Assembly (NCBI GenBank): GCA_019116585.1
Contig: DXBJ01000066.1
Span: 1-37,714 of the forward strand
Length of the DNA: 37,714 bases
DNA from: Candidatus Faecalibacterium gallistercoris
GTDB lineage: Bacteria > Bacillota > Clostridia > Oscillospirales > Ruminococcaceae
Reading direction: 5' to 3'
Of this stretch, positions 25,828 through 33,529 are shown in pieces (the first letter of the stretch is position 1; each line of letters begins with the position of its first letter). Both the position numbers and the translations under genes were made by a program. The notes under the pieces are model-generated. The model was not told where the DNA came from and ran no database searches. It saw nothing but the letters and a program-made list of their open reading frames with translations.

Positions 25828-27627
25828 ATGAGCATCACGCACGTTTTTTCCCTGCTTGGCGGCCTTGCACTGTTCCTTTATGGCATGGACCTGATGGGCA
25901 AGTCCCTGGAGCGGCAGGCCGGCAGCCGGCTGCAGAAGATCCTTGCCCGCCTGACCGAAAACCCCTTCAAAGGGTTTCTGCTGGGGCTTGCCGTCACCGC
26001 CGTGATCCAAAGCTCCAGCGCCACCACGGTGATGGTGGTGGGCTTTGTCAACAGCGGCATCATGGAGCTGCACCAGGCCATCGGCATCATCATGGGCAGC
26101 AACGTGGGCACCACCGTCACCAGCTGGATCCTGAGCCTGACCGGCCTGGAGGGCGACAGCCTCCTGATCCAGCTGCTCAAGCCCTCCACCTTCAGCCCGC
26201 TGCTGGCCTTTGTCGGCATTCTGCTGTTCATGTTCGGCGGCGAAAAGAAAAAGGGCGCCGGAGGCATCCTGATCGGCTTTGCCATCCTGATGACCGGCAT
26301 GACCGCCATGTCCGACGCCGTCTCCCCCCTGGAGGACGAGCCCTGGTTCACCGAGCTGTTCGTCCGCTTCTCCAACCCCATCCTGGGCGTACTGGTGGGG
26401 GCCCTGGTCACGGCGGTGATCCAGAGCTCCAGCGCCAGCGTGGGCATCCTGCAGGCCCTGAGCTCCACCGGCGCCATCACCTACGGCAGCGCCATCCCTA
26501 TCATCATGGGCCAGAACATCGGCACCTGCGCCACCGCCCTGATCTCCTCGGTGGGGGCCAACAAAAACGCGCGGCGGGCCGCCATGGTCCACCTCTACTT
26601 CAACATCATCGGCGTAGCGGTGTTCCTGGTCTGTTTCTACGGCCTGAATGCGGTGTTCCACTTCACCTTTGTCAACAATGTGATCGCCCCCTGGGGCATC
26701 GCGGTGGTCCACTCGGTGTTCAACCTGGGCACCACCGCCCTGCTGCTGCCCTTCACCAGCCTGCTGGAGCGTCTGGCCTGCATGACCATCCCCGACGACG
26801 AGAAAAAAGAGAGCTTTACCCTGCTGGACGAGCGCCTGCTGAACACCCCTTCGGTGGCTGTGGAGCAGGCCCGCGCCGTCACCTCCGATATGGCCGAGAC
26901 CGCCCGCACCGGCGTCATCCAGGCCATGAGCCTGACCCACCGCTGGGACGAGGAGCTGGCCAAAAAAGTGCGGGAGCAGGAAAAGCAGGTGGACCGCAGC
27001 GAGGATGCCCTGGGCACCTACCTGGTCAAGCTGTCCGGCTACGCCCTGAACCACGAGGACGGCCAGCAGGTCAACACCCTGCTGCACACCATCAGCGACT
27101 TTGAGCGGATCAGCGATTATTCCGTCAACCTGCTCCACTCGGCCCAGGAGATCCACGACAAGAAGATCGCCTTTTCGGCCGACGCCCAGGAGGAGCTGGG
27201 GGTGCTGGAAGATGTGGTCCAGGATCTTCTGAACCGCGCCACCGAGGCCTTCCGCCAGAACGACCTGCACCTTGCCAGCAAGGTGGAACCCATGGAGTCG
27301 GTGGTCAACGAGCTGGTCCGGGCCATCAAGGCGCGGCACATCGCCCGGCTGCAGGCCGGCAGCTGCTCCATCACCTACGGCTTTGTGCTGGACGACCTGC
27401 TGACCAGCTACTCCCGCATCTCCGCCCACTGCAGCAACGTGGCGGTAGCTCAGATCGAGGTGGCCCAGGACAGCTTTGATACCCATGCTTATCTGTCCGA
27501 CCTGCGGCACAACCGGGCCGCCGAGGAGAGCAAGGCGTTCCAGCGCCGGGTGGACCGCTACCGGGCGCGCTACACCTTTCCCAACGAAAACGGGACCGCA
27601 AAGCCCGTAAAGAAGGAGGAACCCTGA
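25828..27627 (+). CDS. Na+/phosphate cotransporter with PhoU-like C-terminal domain (NptA/YjbB type)
   Basis: The product has 599 residues. The membrane part (about 1-310, around eight to nine hydrophobic segments) has the duplicated signature of the family: VIQSSSATT near 55-63 and VIQSSSASV near 197-205, each followed by a GSNVGTTVT / GQNIGTCAT segment. The C-terminal part (about 340-570) is helical and matches the PhoU fold with paired helices (DFERISDYSVNLLHSA). Such proteins move phosphate with sodium, and the PhoU part probably regulates transport. GAGGA lies about 8 bases before the ATG. It leads an operon with phoB (1-base gap) and phoR, which with the Pho-box-like region fits phosphate uptake. 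Confidence 0.93.
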   Translation: MSITHVFSLLGGLALFLYGMDLMGKSLERQAGSRLQKILARLTENPFKGFLLGLAVTAVIQSSSATTVMVVGFVNSGIMELHQAIGIIMGSNVGTTVTSWILSLTGLEGDSLLIQLLKPSTFSPLLAFVGILLFMFGGEKKKGAGGILIGFAILMTGMTAMSDAVSPLEDEPWFTELFVRFSNPILGVLVGALVTAVIQSSSASVGILQALSSTGAITYGSAIPIIMGQNIGTCATALISSVGANKNARRAAMVHLYFNIIGVAVFLVCFYGLNAVFHFTFVNNVIAPWGIAVVHSVFNLGTTALLLPFTSLLERLACMTIPDDEKKESFTLLDERLLNTPSVAVEQARAVTSDMAETARTGVIQAMSLTHRWDEELAKKVREQEKQVDRSEDALGTYLVKLSGYALNHEDGQQVNTLLHTISDFERISDYSVNLLHSAQEIHDKKIAFSADAQEELGVLEDVVQDLLNRATEAFRQNDLHLASKVEPMESVVNELVRAIKARHIARLQAGSCSITYGFVLDDLLTSYSRISAHCSNVAVAQIEVAQDSFDTHAYLSDLRHNRAAEESKAFQRRVDRYRARYTFPNENGTAKPVKKEEP

Positions 27628-27628
27628 G

Positions 27629-28318
27629 ATGATCTATATCGTAGAGGATGACGCATCCATCCGGGAGCTGGAGCAGTACGCGCTCCAGTCCAGCGGGTAC
27701 GACGTCAAGTCGTTTGAGGAGCCCGAGGCTTTCTGGCAGGCCATGCGGATCACCGAGCCCGAGCTGGTGATCCTGGACGTGATGCTGCCCGGCGAGGACG
27801 GTTTTTCGATCCTGAAAAAGCTGCGGGGCACCCCCGCCCTGCGCCAGCTGCCCATCATCATGGTCACCGCCAAATCCAGCGAGCTGGACACCGTCCGTGG
27901 CCTGGACTGCGGCGCCGACGATTATATCACCAAGCCCTTTGGGATCATGGAGTTCCTCAGCCGGGTGCGGGCCGCCCTGCGGCGCTCGGCCCCGCCGGCC
28001 AAGCCCAACGTCTACTCCTTTCACGAGCTGCTGCTGGACAACGCGCGCCACAGCGTGACGGTGAACGGCGTGCCGGTGGACCTGACCTATAAGGAATACA
28101 GCCTGCTGCGGCTGCTGCTGGAAAACACCAACCTGGTGGTGACCCGGGAGACCATCCTGCAGGTGGTGTGGGGCACCGACATCTCGGTGGAAAGCCGCAC
28201 GGTGGATATGCACATCCGCACCCTGCGCAAAAAGCTGGGCAGCGCGGGCAGCTACATCCTCACCGTCCGCAAGGTGGGCTACAAGCTGGCCGACAGCGAG
28301 GAGGGCGCCGAAGAATGA
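27629..28318 (+). CDS. phoB: PhoB/PhoP-type response regulator
   Basis: The product has 229 residues and starts MIYIVEDDASIRELEQYAL, with AAGGAGG 8 bases upstream inside the transporter 3' end. The receiver has E6/D7/D8, phospho-acceptor D50 in VILDVMLPG, Thr in IMVTAK and Lys in YITKPF. The winged-helix domain (about 130-225) has TYKEYSLLRLLLENTNLVV and the 'SVESRTVDMHIRTLRKKLGS' recognition region. OmpR-family proteins of this type are similar to one another; the PhoB name rests on the neighbouring phosphate transporter, the PhoR-like kinase and the upstream TTTACA repeats. Confidence 0.9.
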   Translation: MIYIVEDDASIRELEQYALQSSGYDVKSFEEPEAFWQAMRITEPELVILDVMLPGEDGFSILKKLRGTPALRQLPIIMVTAKSSELDTVRGLDCGADDYITKPFGIMEFLSRVRAALRRSAPPAKPNVYSFHELLLDNARHSVTVNGVPVDLTYKEYSLLRLLLENTNLVVTRETILQVVWGTDISVESRTVDMHIRTLRKKLGSAGSYILTVRKVGYKLADSEEGAEE

Positions 28319-29670
28319 GGACCCGCAGCATGGAGGAGACCATCGGCCGCCGGCTGTACCTGATGGGGTTTCTCAGCCTGGTGGTGGCGGTGGCGGTCTG
28401 CATCTTCGTCTTTCACCAGGCTTTTACCAAGCAGGCCTGGCGTGCGCTGGAAAACGAATCCTCCCTCATCACCGCCCAGTACCGCTACGACCCGGACAGC
28501 CTCCAGGCCCTGGACTCGGACCGCATCCGGGTGACCCTGATCTCCCCCAGCGGGGAGGTCCTCTATGAGTCCACCGACGCCGACGAGCAGGCCGAGATGG
28601 AAAACCACCTCTCCCGCCCCGAGGTCCAGGAGGCGTTTGCAGCCGGCCAGGGCGAGGACATCAGGGACTCGGCCACCACCGGCTACGAGACCTATTATTA
28701 CGCCGTATTGCTGGAGGACGGCAACGTCCTGCGCACCAGTCAGGACGCCGAAACGGTCTGGGCCCTTTACGACCAGGCCCTGCCCGCCATCCTCATCAGC
28801 TGCTTTGTCATCATGGGCAGCGCAGCTTTCCTGGCCGGGGTGCTGACCCGGCATCTGGTCCGGCCCATGCTGAAGATGACCGACGACCTGGACCACATCC
28901 AGGAGAACGTTCCCTACCGGGAGCTGGTCCCCTTTGCCGACGCCATCTACTCCGACCGGGCCATGCGGGAGAGCAACGAAAAAATGCGCCAGGAGTTCAC
29001 CGCCAACGTGAGCCACGAACTCAAGACGCCTCTGACCAGCATTTCGGGCTACGCCGAGATGATCGAGACCGGGCTGGCCCGGCCCGAGGATGTGGCCTCC
29101 TTCGGGCAGAAGATCCACAGCGAGGCCAGCCGGATGCTGCGGCTGGTGAACGACATCATCCAGCTGTCCCATCTGGACGCCTCGGGCAGCACCCACGACG
29201 CCCCCGTGATGGAGCCGGTGGACCTGTCGGTCATCGCGCGGGAGTGCGCCGAGCGCCTGAAGGTGAACGCCCGGCGGGCTTACGTCACCCTGAACTTCCG
29301 GGGCGAGAGCGCCCAGGTCAAGGGCTCCCCCAGCCTGCTGGAAGAGCTCTGCCAGAACCTGTGCGACAACGCCATCCGCTACAACCGGCCCGGGGGCCGG
29401 GTCCTGCTGGAGACCGGCCGCACCCGGGAGGGCCACCCCTATCTCTCGGTGCAGGACAACGGCATCGGCATCCCCAAAGAGGCCCAGGGCAGCGTCTTTG
29501 AGCGCTTCTACCGGGTGGACAAAAGCCGCAGCAAGGCCACCGGCGGCACCGGGCTGGGGCTTGCCATCGTCAAGCAGATCGCCCGCATCCACAACGCCCG
29601 CATCCGCCTGAACAGCGAGGTGGGGGTGGGCACCACCGTGACCATCACCTTCGAGGGGCTGGACGCCTGA
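28315..29670 (+). CDS. phoR: PhoR-type sensor histidine kinase
   Basis: The product has 451 residues. The ATG at 28315 overlaps the phoB stop as ATGA; Met6 is an alternative start. Membrane segments near 17-37 and 160-182 flank an extracytoplasmic domain of about 120 residues. The kinase core is complete: His234 in NVSHELKTPLTSISGYAEMI, N-box QNLCDNAIRYN, G1 VQDNGIGIP, F-box FERFYRVD and G2 GGTGLGLAIVKQIA. The RVDKSRSKATGGTGLGL stretch is typical of PhoR/ResE kinases. No PAS domain is evident after the second membrane segment. In Gram-positive bacteria PhoR responds to envelope or phosphate status and phosphorylates its partner regulator. Confidence 0.9.
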   Translation: MRTRSMEETIGRRLYLMGFLSLVVAVAVCIFVFHQAFTKQAWRALENESSLITAQYRYDPDSLQALDSDRIRVTLISPSGEVLYESTDADEQAEMENHLSRPEVQEAFAAGQGEDIRDSATTGYETYYYAVLLEDGNVLRTSQDAETVWALYDQALPAILISCFVIMGSAAFLAGVLTRHLVRPMLKMTDDLDHIQENVPYRELVPFADAIYSDRAMRESNEKMRQEFTANVSHELKTPLTSISGYAEMIETGLARPEDVASFGQKIHSEASRMLRLVNDIIQLSHLDASGSTHDAPVMEPVDLSVIARECAERLKVNARRAYVTLNFRGESAQVKGSPSLLEELCQNLCDNAIRYNRPGGRVLLETGRTREGHPYLSVQDNGIGIPKEAQGSVFERFYRVDKSRSKATGGTGLGLAIVKQIARIHNARIRLNSEVGVGTTVTITFEGLDA

Positions 29671-29684
29671 TTTCCCGCTTCCTT

Positions 29685-30653
29685 TCAATAAATCGCAACG
29701 TCTGTCCGCAGCGGCGGGCAGGCGTTTTTTGTCGGGTCCAGCGCTGCGCCGGTCTGCAGGGCCTGATAGGCCCCCAGGCCCAACAGGTCCTGCCCGGCGG
29801 CCCACCGCTCGGCCAGCAGGCCGGTGCACAGCTGCCCCAGCCGGGCCAGCTGATCCGGCGCGGGCTCGATGCTGCCGGCGGCTGTCTGGCAGTCCAGCCG
29901 GAGGGCGAACCCCTCCGCCCCTGCCTCCACGCTGAGCAGCGGCCGGCGGAGGATCAGGGGCCGCTCCCCCAGCCAAAAGACGAACTCCTCCCCTTTGCCC
30001 GTCAGCAGGCGGTACACCGTCGTCTTTTCGGCATCCCAGGGGGACTGTTCCGTCTCGGACAAAAATACGCCTTCTTCCAGGGCGGTGGGGCCGTTTTCTT
30101 CCAGGGCCAGCACCGGCAGCAGGACGCCGCCGTCCACCCGGGCTTCGTACAGCCGGGGCAGGGTCCGCCGGGCCTGTTTGAGGGCCTGGAGCAGCTGGGT
30201 CAAGGGCTCGCCGCCCTCCTCCGTGGCCTCGGACAGCTCCCCGCAGGAAAAGCGGCACGCCGCCAGCCGGGCGCTGGTCCGCCCGCACTGCCGGGCCAGC
30301 ACCAGAGCCTCGTATTCTTCCAGCGCCGTCCAGCCGCCGCCCGGCATCAGCAGCAGATAATCGCACAGGCGGAAATTCGCCGTCAGGGGCAGGGCCGCTT
30401 CGGCGCTGGCCAAAGCCCGCTCCAGATCCGGGCCCTGAGCCGCGGCAAAGCGGATGCCGTCCGACACTTCGGAGGAATCCGCCGACGCTTCGGGCGCCTG
30501 GTAGAGCAGGCCCACCGTCCAGTGTCCTTCCCCCGGTTCCAGCAGTACCGCCCGGACCATGCTCTTTTCGGTGGTGTCGGTGCGGGCAAACGCCAGGCAG
30601 AACGCCGCCAGCAGCCCGGCGGCCCAGCATCGCAGCATACGGTTTTTGGCCAT
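29685..30653 (-). CDS. Ger(x)C-like secreted protein (spore germination type)
   Basis: The product has 322 residues starting MAKNRMLRCWAAGLLAAFCL, with AAGGAGGAAG about 4 bases upstream. The N-terminus is a signal peptide or membrane anchor; the Cys at 19 is not in a good lipobox. The middle and end follow the outline of GerAC/Ger(x)C proteins: an early strand set (MVRAVLLEPGEGHWTVGLLY), a helix with FAAAQGPDLERALASAEAAL, a 'GVFLSETEQSPWDAEKTTVY' stretch, and a final helix with DLLGLGAYQAL resembling their D-x-F-G-F-G-x motif. Ger(x)C proteins are subunits of nutrient germinant receptors. The partner subunits GerA and GerB are not adjacent, so receptor function is uncertain. The assignment is by pattern and could be wrong. 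Confidence 0.55.
   Translation of the reverse strand: MAKNRMLRCWAAGLLAAFCLAFARTDTTEKSMVRAVLLEPGEGHWTVGLLYQAPEASADSSEVSDGIRFAAAQGPDLERALASAEAALPLTANFRLCDYLLLMPGGGWTALEEYEALVLARQCGRTSARLAACRFSCGELSEATEEGGEPLTQLLQALKQARRTLPRLYEARVDGGVLLPVLALEENGPTALEEGVFLSETEQSPWDAEKTTVYRLLTGKGEEFVFWLGERPLILRRPLLSVEAGAEGFALRLDCQTAAGSIEPAPDQLARLGQLCTGLLAERWAAGQDLLGLGAYQALQTGAALDPTKNACPPLRTDVAIY
29697..29730 (+). terminator. phoR operon terminator inside the opposing gene's 3' end
   Basis: A 13-bp stem (29697-29709 with 29714-29726), including two G.U pairs, has a 4-base loop and is followed by TTTT(T)G. It lies 27 bases after the phoR stop. It overlaps the last codons of the convergent minus-strand gene ending at 29685, so the same bases encode the end of that protein. 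Confidence 0.8.
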
Positions 30654-30714
30654 CCTCTTCCTCCTTCGGTTTTGCTGCTGTCAGTATGCGCAGGGCCGGG
30701 GGCGAATATCCCGA

Positions 30715-30743
30715 TTGACCGGCCCGCCGCCCTGTGCTACACT
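30715..30743 (+). promoter_or_regulatory. promoter of the aminotransferase gene
   Basis: TTGACC (30715-30720), a 17-base spacer and TG-extended TACACT (30738-30743) lie 39 bases before the ATG at 30783. The divergent Ger(x)C-like gene has only a weak CATACT-type -10 in the same 129-base gap. Confidence 0.75.
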
Positions 30744-30782
30744 GGTACCAAACCACTCACACACAGCAAAGGAGAACCCCCT

Positions 30783-32000
30783 ATGCGCTACGATTTCACT
30801 TCCATCCTGAACCGCCGCGGCAAGGATTCCATCGCCGTGGACGGCCTGGGCCGCAACCCCGGCTTTGCCCCCGACGCCCCCCGGGACGGCTTCGACCCCA
30901 TCCCCATGTGGGTGGCGGACATGAATTTCCCCACCGTGCCCACCGTCCCCCAGGCGCTGATGGAGCGTGCCAGCCACCCCGCCTACGGCTATTTTGAGAC
31001 CACCGACGCCTACTACGACGCCATCATCCAGTGGCAGGTGCAGCGCAACGGCTGCGATCCCGCCCTGCTGACCCGGGACTGCATCGGGTACGAAAACGGC
31101 GTCCTGGGCGGGGTCGTCTCGGCCCTGACCAGCCTGGCAGGCCCCGGCGACCCGGTGCTGGTCCACAGCCCCACCTACATCGGCTTTACCAGGTCCCTGC
31201 AGGACAACGGCTTCCGGATCGTCCACTCGCCCCTGGTCCGGGACGAGCAGGGCGTGTGGCGGATGGACTACGCCGACATGGACTGCAAACTGAAGCAGTA
31301 CCACATCCATGTGGCCATCCTGTGCAGCCCCCACAACCCCTGCGGCCGCGTCTGGACCCGGGAAGAGCTGGAACAGGCCATGGCGGTGTACCAGGCCAAC
31401 CGCTGCGTGGTCATCTCGGACGAGATCTGGTCCGACATCCTGCTGAACGGCCACAAGCACACCCCCACCCAGAGCGTCAGCCCCGACGCCCGCAGCCGGA
31501 CCATCGCCCTCTACGCCCCCAGCAAGACCTTCAATCTGGCGGGGCTGGTGGGCAGCTACCACATCATCTACGACGCCTGCCTGCGGGACCTGTGCCGCGC
31601 CCGGGCGTCCAAATGCCATTACAACAACATGAACGTCCTGTCCATGCACGCCCTGACCGGCGCCTACCGGCCCGAAGGGCAGGTCTGGGTGGACGAGCTG
31701 TGCCAGGTGCTTTCGGGCAACATCAACTATGCCTGCGATTACATCCGGGAGCATTTTGAAGGGGTCGAGGCGGCCCGGCCCGAAGGCACCTATATGCTGT
31801 TTGTGGACTGCACCCAGTGGTGCGCGGCCCACGGCAAGACCATCGACGACGTGGAAAAGGCCGCCTGGGCGGTGGGCGTCGCCGTCCAGGACGGCCGGAT
31901 GTTCCACGGCCCCTGCGCGGTGCGGATGAACCTGGCCCTGCCCTTTGCCCGGGTGCAGGAAGCCTTCCGCCGGCTGGACCGGTACGTGTTCAACGCATAA
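30783..32000 (+). CDS. MalY/PatB-type pyridoxal-phosphate aminotransferase (probable cystathionine beta-lyase)
   Basis: The product has 405 residues. The ATG is preceded by AAAGGAG 7 bases upstream. It is a fold-type I PLP enzyme. The PLP lysine is Lys248 in APSKTFNLAGL, the Asp/Tyr pair is in VVISDEIWSDIL, the Asn in LCSPHNPCGRVW, and a late Arg in VRMNLALPFAR. The N-terminal VDGLGRNPGF and PIPMWVADMNFPT with YGYFET are typical of the MalY/PatB subgroup, which cleaves cystathionine or cysteine conjugates by beta-elimination and can act as a transaminase. The substrate cannot be told from sequence alone. It is monocistronic with a strong promoter and terminator. Confidence 0.9.
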   Translation: MRYDFTSILNRRGKDSIAVDGLGRNPGFAPDAPRDGFDPIPMWVADMNFPTVPTVPQALMERASHPAYGYFETTDAYYDAIIQWQVQRNGCDPALLTRDCIGYENGVLGGVVSALTSLAGPGDPVLVHSPTYIGFTRSLQDNGFRIVHSPLVRDEQGVWRMDYADMDCKLKQYHIHVAILCSPHNPCGRVWTREELEQAMAVYQANRCVVISDEIWSDILLNGHKHTPTQSVSPDARSRTIALYAPSKTFNLAGLVGSYHIIYDACLRDLCRARASKCHYNNMNVLSMHALTGAYRPEGQVWVDELCQVLSGNINYACDYIREHFEGVEAARPEGTYMLFVDCTQWCAAHGKTIDDVEKAAWAVGVAVQDGRMFHGPCAVRMNLALPFARVQEAFRRLDRYVFNA

Positions 32001-32036
32001 AGGCCCTCTGCCGTCCGTACAAAACACACAGCAAAA

Positions 32037-32073
32037 AGCTCCCGGACGCCAAAACGTCCGGGAGCTTTCGTTT
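32037..32073. terminator. bidirectional terminator between the aminotransferase and tRNA-Leu genes
   Basis: A 12-bp perfect stem (AGCTCCCGGACG at 32037-32048 with CGTCCGGGAGCT at 32055-32066) has a 6-base loop. The plus strand continues TTCGTTT and the minus strand TTTTTGC, so it can end both the aminotransferase and the tRNA transcripts. Confidence 0.88.
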
Positions 32074-32155
32074 GGTGCGGGAGAAGAGGGTCGAACTCTC
32101 ACTCTTTCGGAACTGGTGCCTAAAACCAGCGCGTCTGCCATTCCGCCACTCCCGC
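32073..32155 (-). tRNA. tRNA-Leu (anticodon TAG)
   Basis: This is an 83-base class II tRNA with an encoded CCA end. The acceptor stem is GCGGGAG/CTCCCGC, the anticodon stem CTGGT/ACCAG with loop TTTAGGC (anticodon TAG, reading CUA/CUG-type leucine codons), followed by a long variable arm and a T arm with TTCGACC. Its promoter and terminator both lie close by, so it is transcribed alone. Confidence 0.95.
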
Positions 32156-32169
32156 ATGGATACTTATTT

Positions 32170-32198
32170 AGTCTACCAATCTGCGGGGGAAATGTCAA
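32170..32198 (-). promoter_or_regulatory. tRNA-Leu promoter
   Basis: On the minus strand a perfect -35 TTGACA (32193-32198), a 17-base spacer and TAGACT (32170-32175) lie 14 bases before the tRNA 5' end. Transcription should start only a few bases before the mature 5' end. Confidence 0.85.
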
Positions 32199-32213
32199 TC
32201 CGCAATTTTGACC

Positions 32214-32250
32214 AAAACGCGCCCGGGGCCGCAAAAGGGCGCCCGGGCGC
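32214..32250 (-). terminator. terminator of the alpha/beta hydrolase gene
   Basis: GCGCCCGGG/CCCGGGCGC (32219-32227 with 32242-32250) is followed on the minus strand by GTTTTGG. It lies 7 bases after the hydrolase stop and just before the tRNA-Leu promoter. Confidence 0.75.
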
Positions 32251-32256
32251 TGCTTG

Positions 32257-33219
32257 TCACAAGTTCGTTTCGATGTCCTGCCAGAGAGGATTGTGCAGGA
32301 CCTCGGCCTCCGGCCCGAAGAAGGCCCGGCCCGCCGTCCGGTCCCCCTGCAGCCAGTACATGAACCAGGCGGTCATGTAACCGTCCGGCCAGGGCAGCAT
32401 CTCGGCGTGATCGGCGCCGGTGCGCCGGGCCCGCAGTTTGGGCACCTCCGCGGGGATCAGGCTGTAGTTTTCCTCCTGGGACCACAGGGGCGAGATGGAG
32501 ACCTCCTGCGCGTCCTGGGCCACCTCGGGGCTGCCGGCTTCCCCGGCGTCCAGCAGGCCGGTGCCCGCCGCCATGAAACAGGGGATGTCGATCAGGGCGG
32601 GGTCATAGGCCCAGTCCAAAGTGGAGGAATAGAGGCTGGACGGGGTGCTGGCCAGATACAGGGCTTTGTAACTGTCCCCGTTCGGCTGGCCGGTCACCGC
32701 GTTGATGGCCCCGATAGCCCCCTGGGAATGCCCCGCCGAGCCCACGTTGTCCAGGTCCAGCTTCTGGAAAAAGGGGCTGGATGGGTCCTCGTTCAGCTCC
32801 GCCAGCAGGTCCAGCGCGCCGGCCGAGGCCTCGCCGCTCCAGGAGTTCTGCATCTCGTTGCCGATCACCACAAAGCCCCAGGACGCCAGATGCCGGAACA
32901 CCGGCGCATAGCGGGTGGCGGGGACGCCGGTGCCGTTGGCCATCACCACCACGGGCCACTCCCGGTCCTCCTGGGCGAGGTCGGAGGGATACCAGATCTC
33001 ATACCGCTTGATGAGCACATCCCGGGCGGGATACTCCGCATATGTAACGTCGTACTCCCCCATCGCGGTGTACCTGGCTTCGATCTCGCCGCCCGTCCGG
33101 GTCTGGGTGTAATAATCGGCGGTCACCGAAGGGACGTCCCGGCTCCAGTCCCGGACGGCCCCCACAGCCGCCGCCCCCACCATCAGGGCGATGGCGATCT
33201 TTTGCATCGTCTCAAACAT
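32257..33219 (-). CDS. secreted or membrane-anchored alpha/beta hydrolase
   Basis: The product has 320 residues. A hydrophobic segment at about 8-22 acts as signal peptide or anchor, so the enzyme acts outside the membrane. The catalytic triad is visible: Ser165 in the elbow GHSQG, Asp224 in GLLDAG (likely) and His271 in GADHAEM. The oxyanion part is near VVMANGTGVPA. The layout resembles dienelactone-hydrolase-like or cutinase/PET-hydrolase-like esterases that lack a lid; the substrate is unknown. AAGGTG lies before the ATG. It is divergent from the acetyltransferase gene and has its own promoter, which overlaps a palindrome. Confidence 0.85.
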   Translation of the reverse strand: MFETMQKIAIALMVGAAAVGAVRDWSRDVPSVTADYYTQTRTGGEIEARYTAMGEYDVTYAEYPARDVLIKRYEIWYPSDLAQEDREWPVVVMANGTGVPATRYAPVFRHLASWGFVVIGNEMQNSWSGEASAGALDLLAELNEDPSSPFFQKLDLDNVGSAGHSQGAIGAINAVTGQPNGDSYKALYLASTPSSLYSSTLDWAYDPALIDIPCFMAAGTGLLDAGEAGSPEVAQDAQEVSISPLWSQEENYSLIPAEVPKLRARRTGADHAEMLPWPDGYMTAWFMYWLQGDRTAGRAFFGPEAEVLHNPLWQDIETNL

Positions 33220-33269
33220 TGCTTTTCACCTTCCCTTGAATTTCTCTTAAAAAGAGATTTTCTGCCTTT

Positions 33270-33298
33270 ATTGTACCAGCGTGTTGGGTACAAGTAAA
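33270..33298 (-). promoter_or_regulatory. hydrolase promoter with an overlapping palindromic operator
   Basis: On the minus strand TTTACT (33293-33298), a 17-base spacer and TACAAT (33270-33275) form the promoter. A 7-bp inverted repeat, TTGTACC (33271-33277) and GGTACAA (33287-33293), fills the space from -10 to -35, exactly where a repressor dimer would block polymerase. The repressor is not identified. A short TCTCTT/AAGAGA hairpin lies in the leader. Confidence 0.6.
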
Positions 33299-33338
33299 CC
33301 TGTTTTGGAACAAATTCACAAAATCCGGCAGAATTTTA

Positions 33339-33367
33339 TTTTCATTTCAGGCATTCTATGCTATAAT
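33339..33367 (+). promoter_or_regulatory. promoter of the leader peptide and acetyltransferase transcript
   Basis: TTTTCA (33339-33344), a 17-base spacer and TG-extended consensus TATAAT (33362-33367) place the start of transcription near 33374. That is about 28 bases before the leader ORF and 155 before the acetyltransferase gene. Confidence 0.75.
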
Positions 33368-33401
33368 GAGATGGTATCATGCAGCGAAGGGAGGTGGAAC
33401 C

Positions 33402-33440
33402 ATGAAGCTCTGCATTGCCGCGGCTCCATGCAAGGCCTGA
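33402..33440 (+). CDS. 12-residue leader peptide of the acetyltransferase gene
   Basis: MKLCIAAAPCKA is encoded behind a very strong site (AAGGGAGGTG, 7 bases from the ATG), stronger than that of the gene it precedes. The stop codon lies in the 5' arm of a hairpin, and the last codons lie in another. Leader ORFs placed like this are the sensor of inducible cat and erm genes: a drug-stalled ribosome on the leader rearranges the mRNA. The peptide sequence is not one I recognise. It is too short to be found by ordinary gene calling. Confidence 0.65.
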   Translation: MKLCIAAAPCKA

Positions 33441-33529
33441 GAAGATAGACTTGTATGGAGCAGACTTCTATCTCTCAATGGCCTTGCCGTTTGACGCAAA
33501 AGCATCAAAAGGAAAAGGAGTCATTGAGA
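33423..33529 (+). promoter_or_regulatory. candidate translational attenuator (three competing hairpins)
   Basis: H1 pairs 33423-33434 with 33450-33461 (12 bp, one G.U). H2 pairs 33430-33449 with 33467-33487 (about 19 bp with small bulges). H3 pairs 33473-33480 with 33522-33529, plus CCTT 33482-33485 with AAGG 33515-33518, covering the Shine-Dalgarno and the first base of the acetyltransferase start codon. H1 and H2 exclude each other, as do H2 and H3. With H1 formed, H3 can hide the start; a ribosome stalled early on the leader opens H1, lets H2 form and frees the start. The pairings are read from the sequence; the switching is inference. Confidence 0.65.

Noticed and set aside
28279-30756. 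An 825-codon minus-strand frame across phoR and the Ger(x)C-like gene
   Set aside because: It runs through two genes in other frames and is a compositional artefact; the real minus-strand gene there is 29685-30653 in a different frame.
33415-33528. Upstream in-frame starts extending the cat-like protein by 17-38 residues
   Set aside because: They have no ribosome site at a useful distance, lie inside the hairpins and would add residues not expected in the family.
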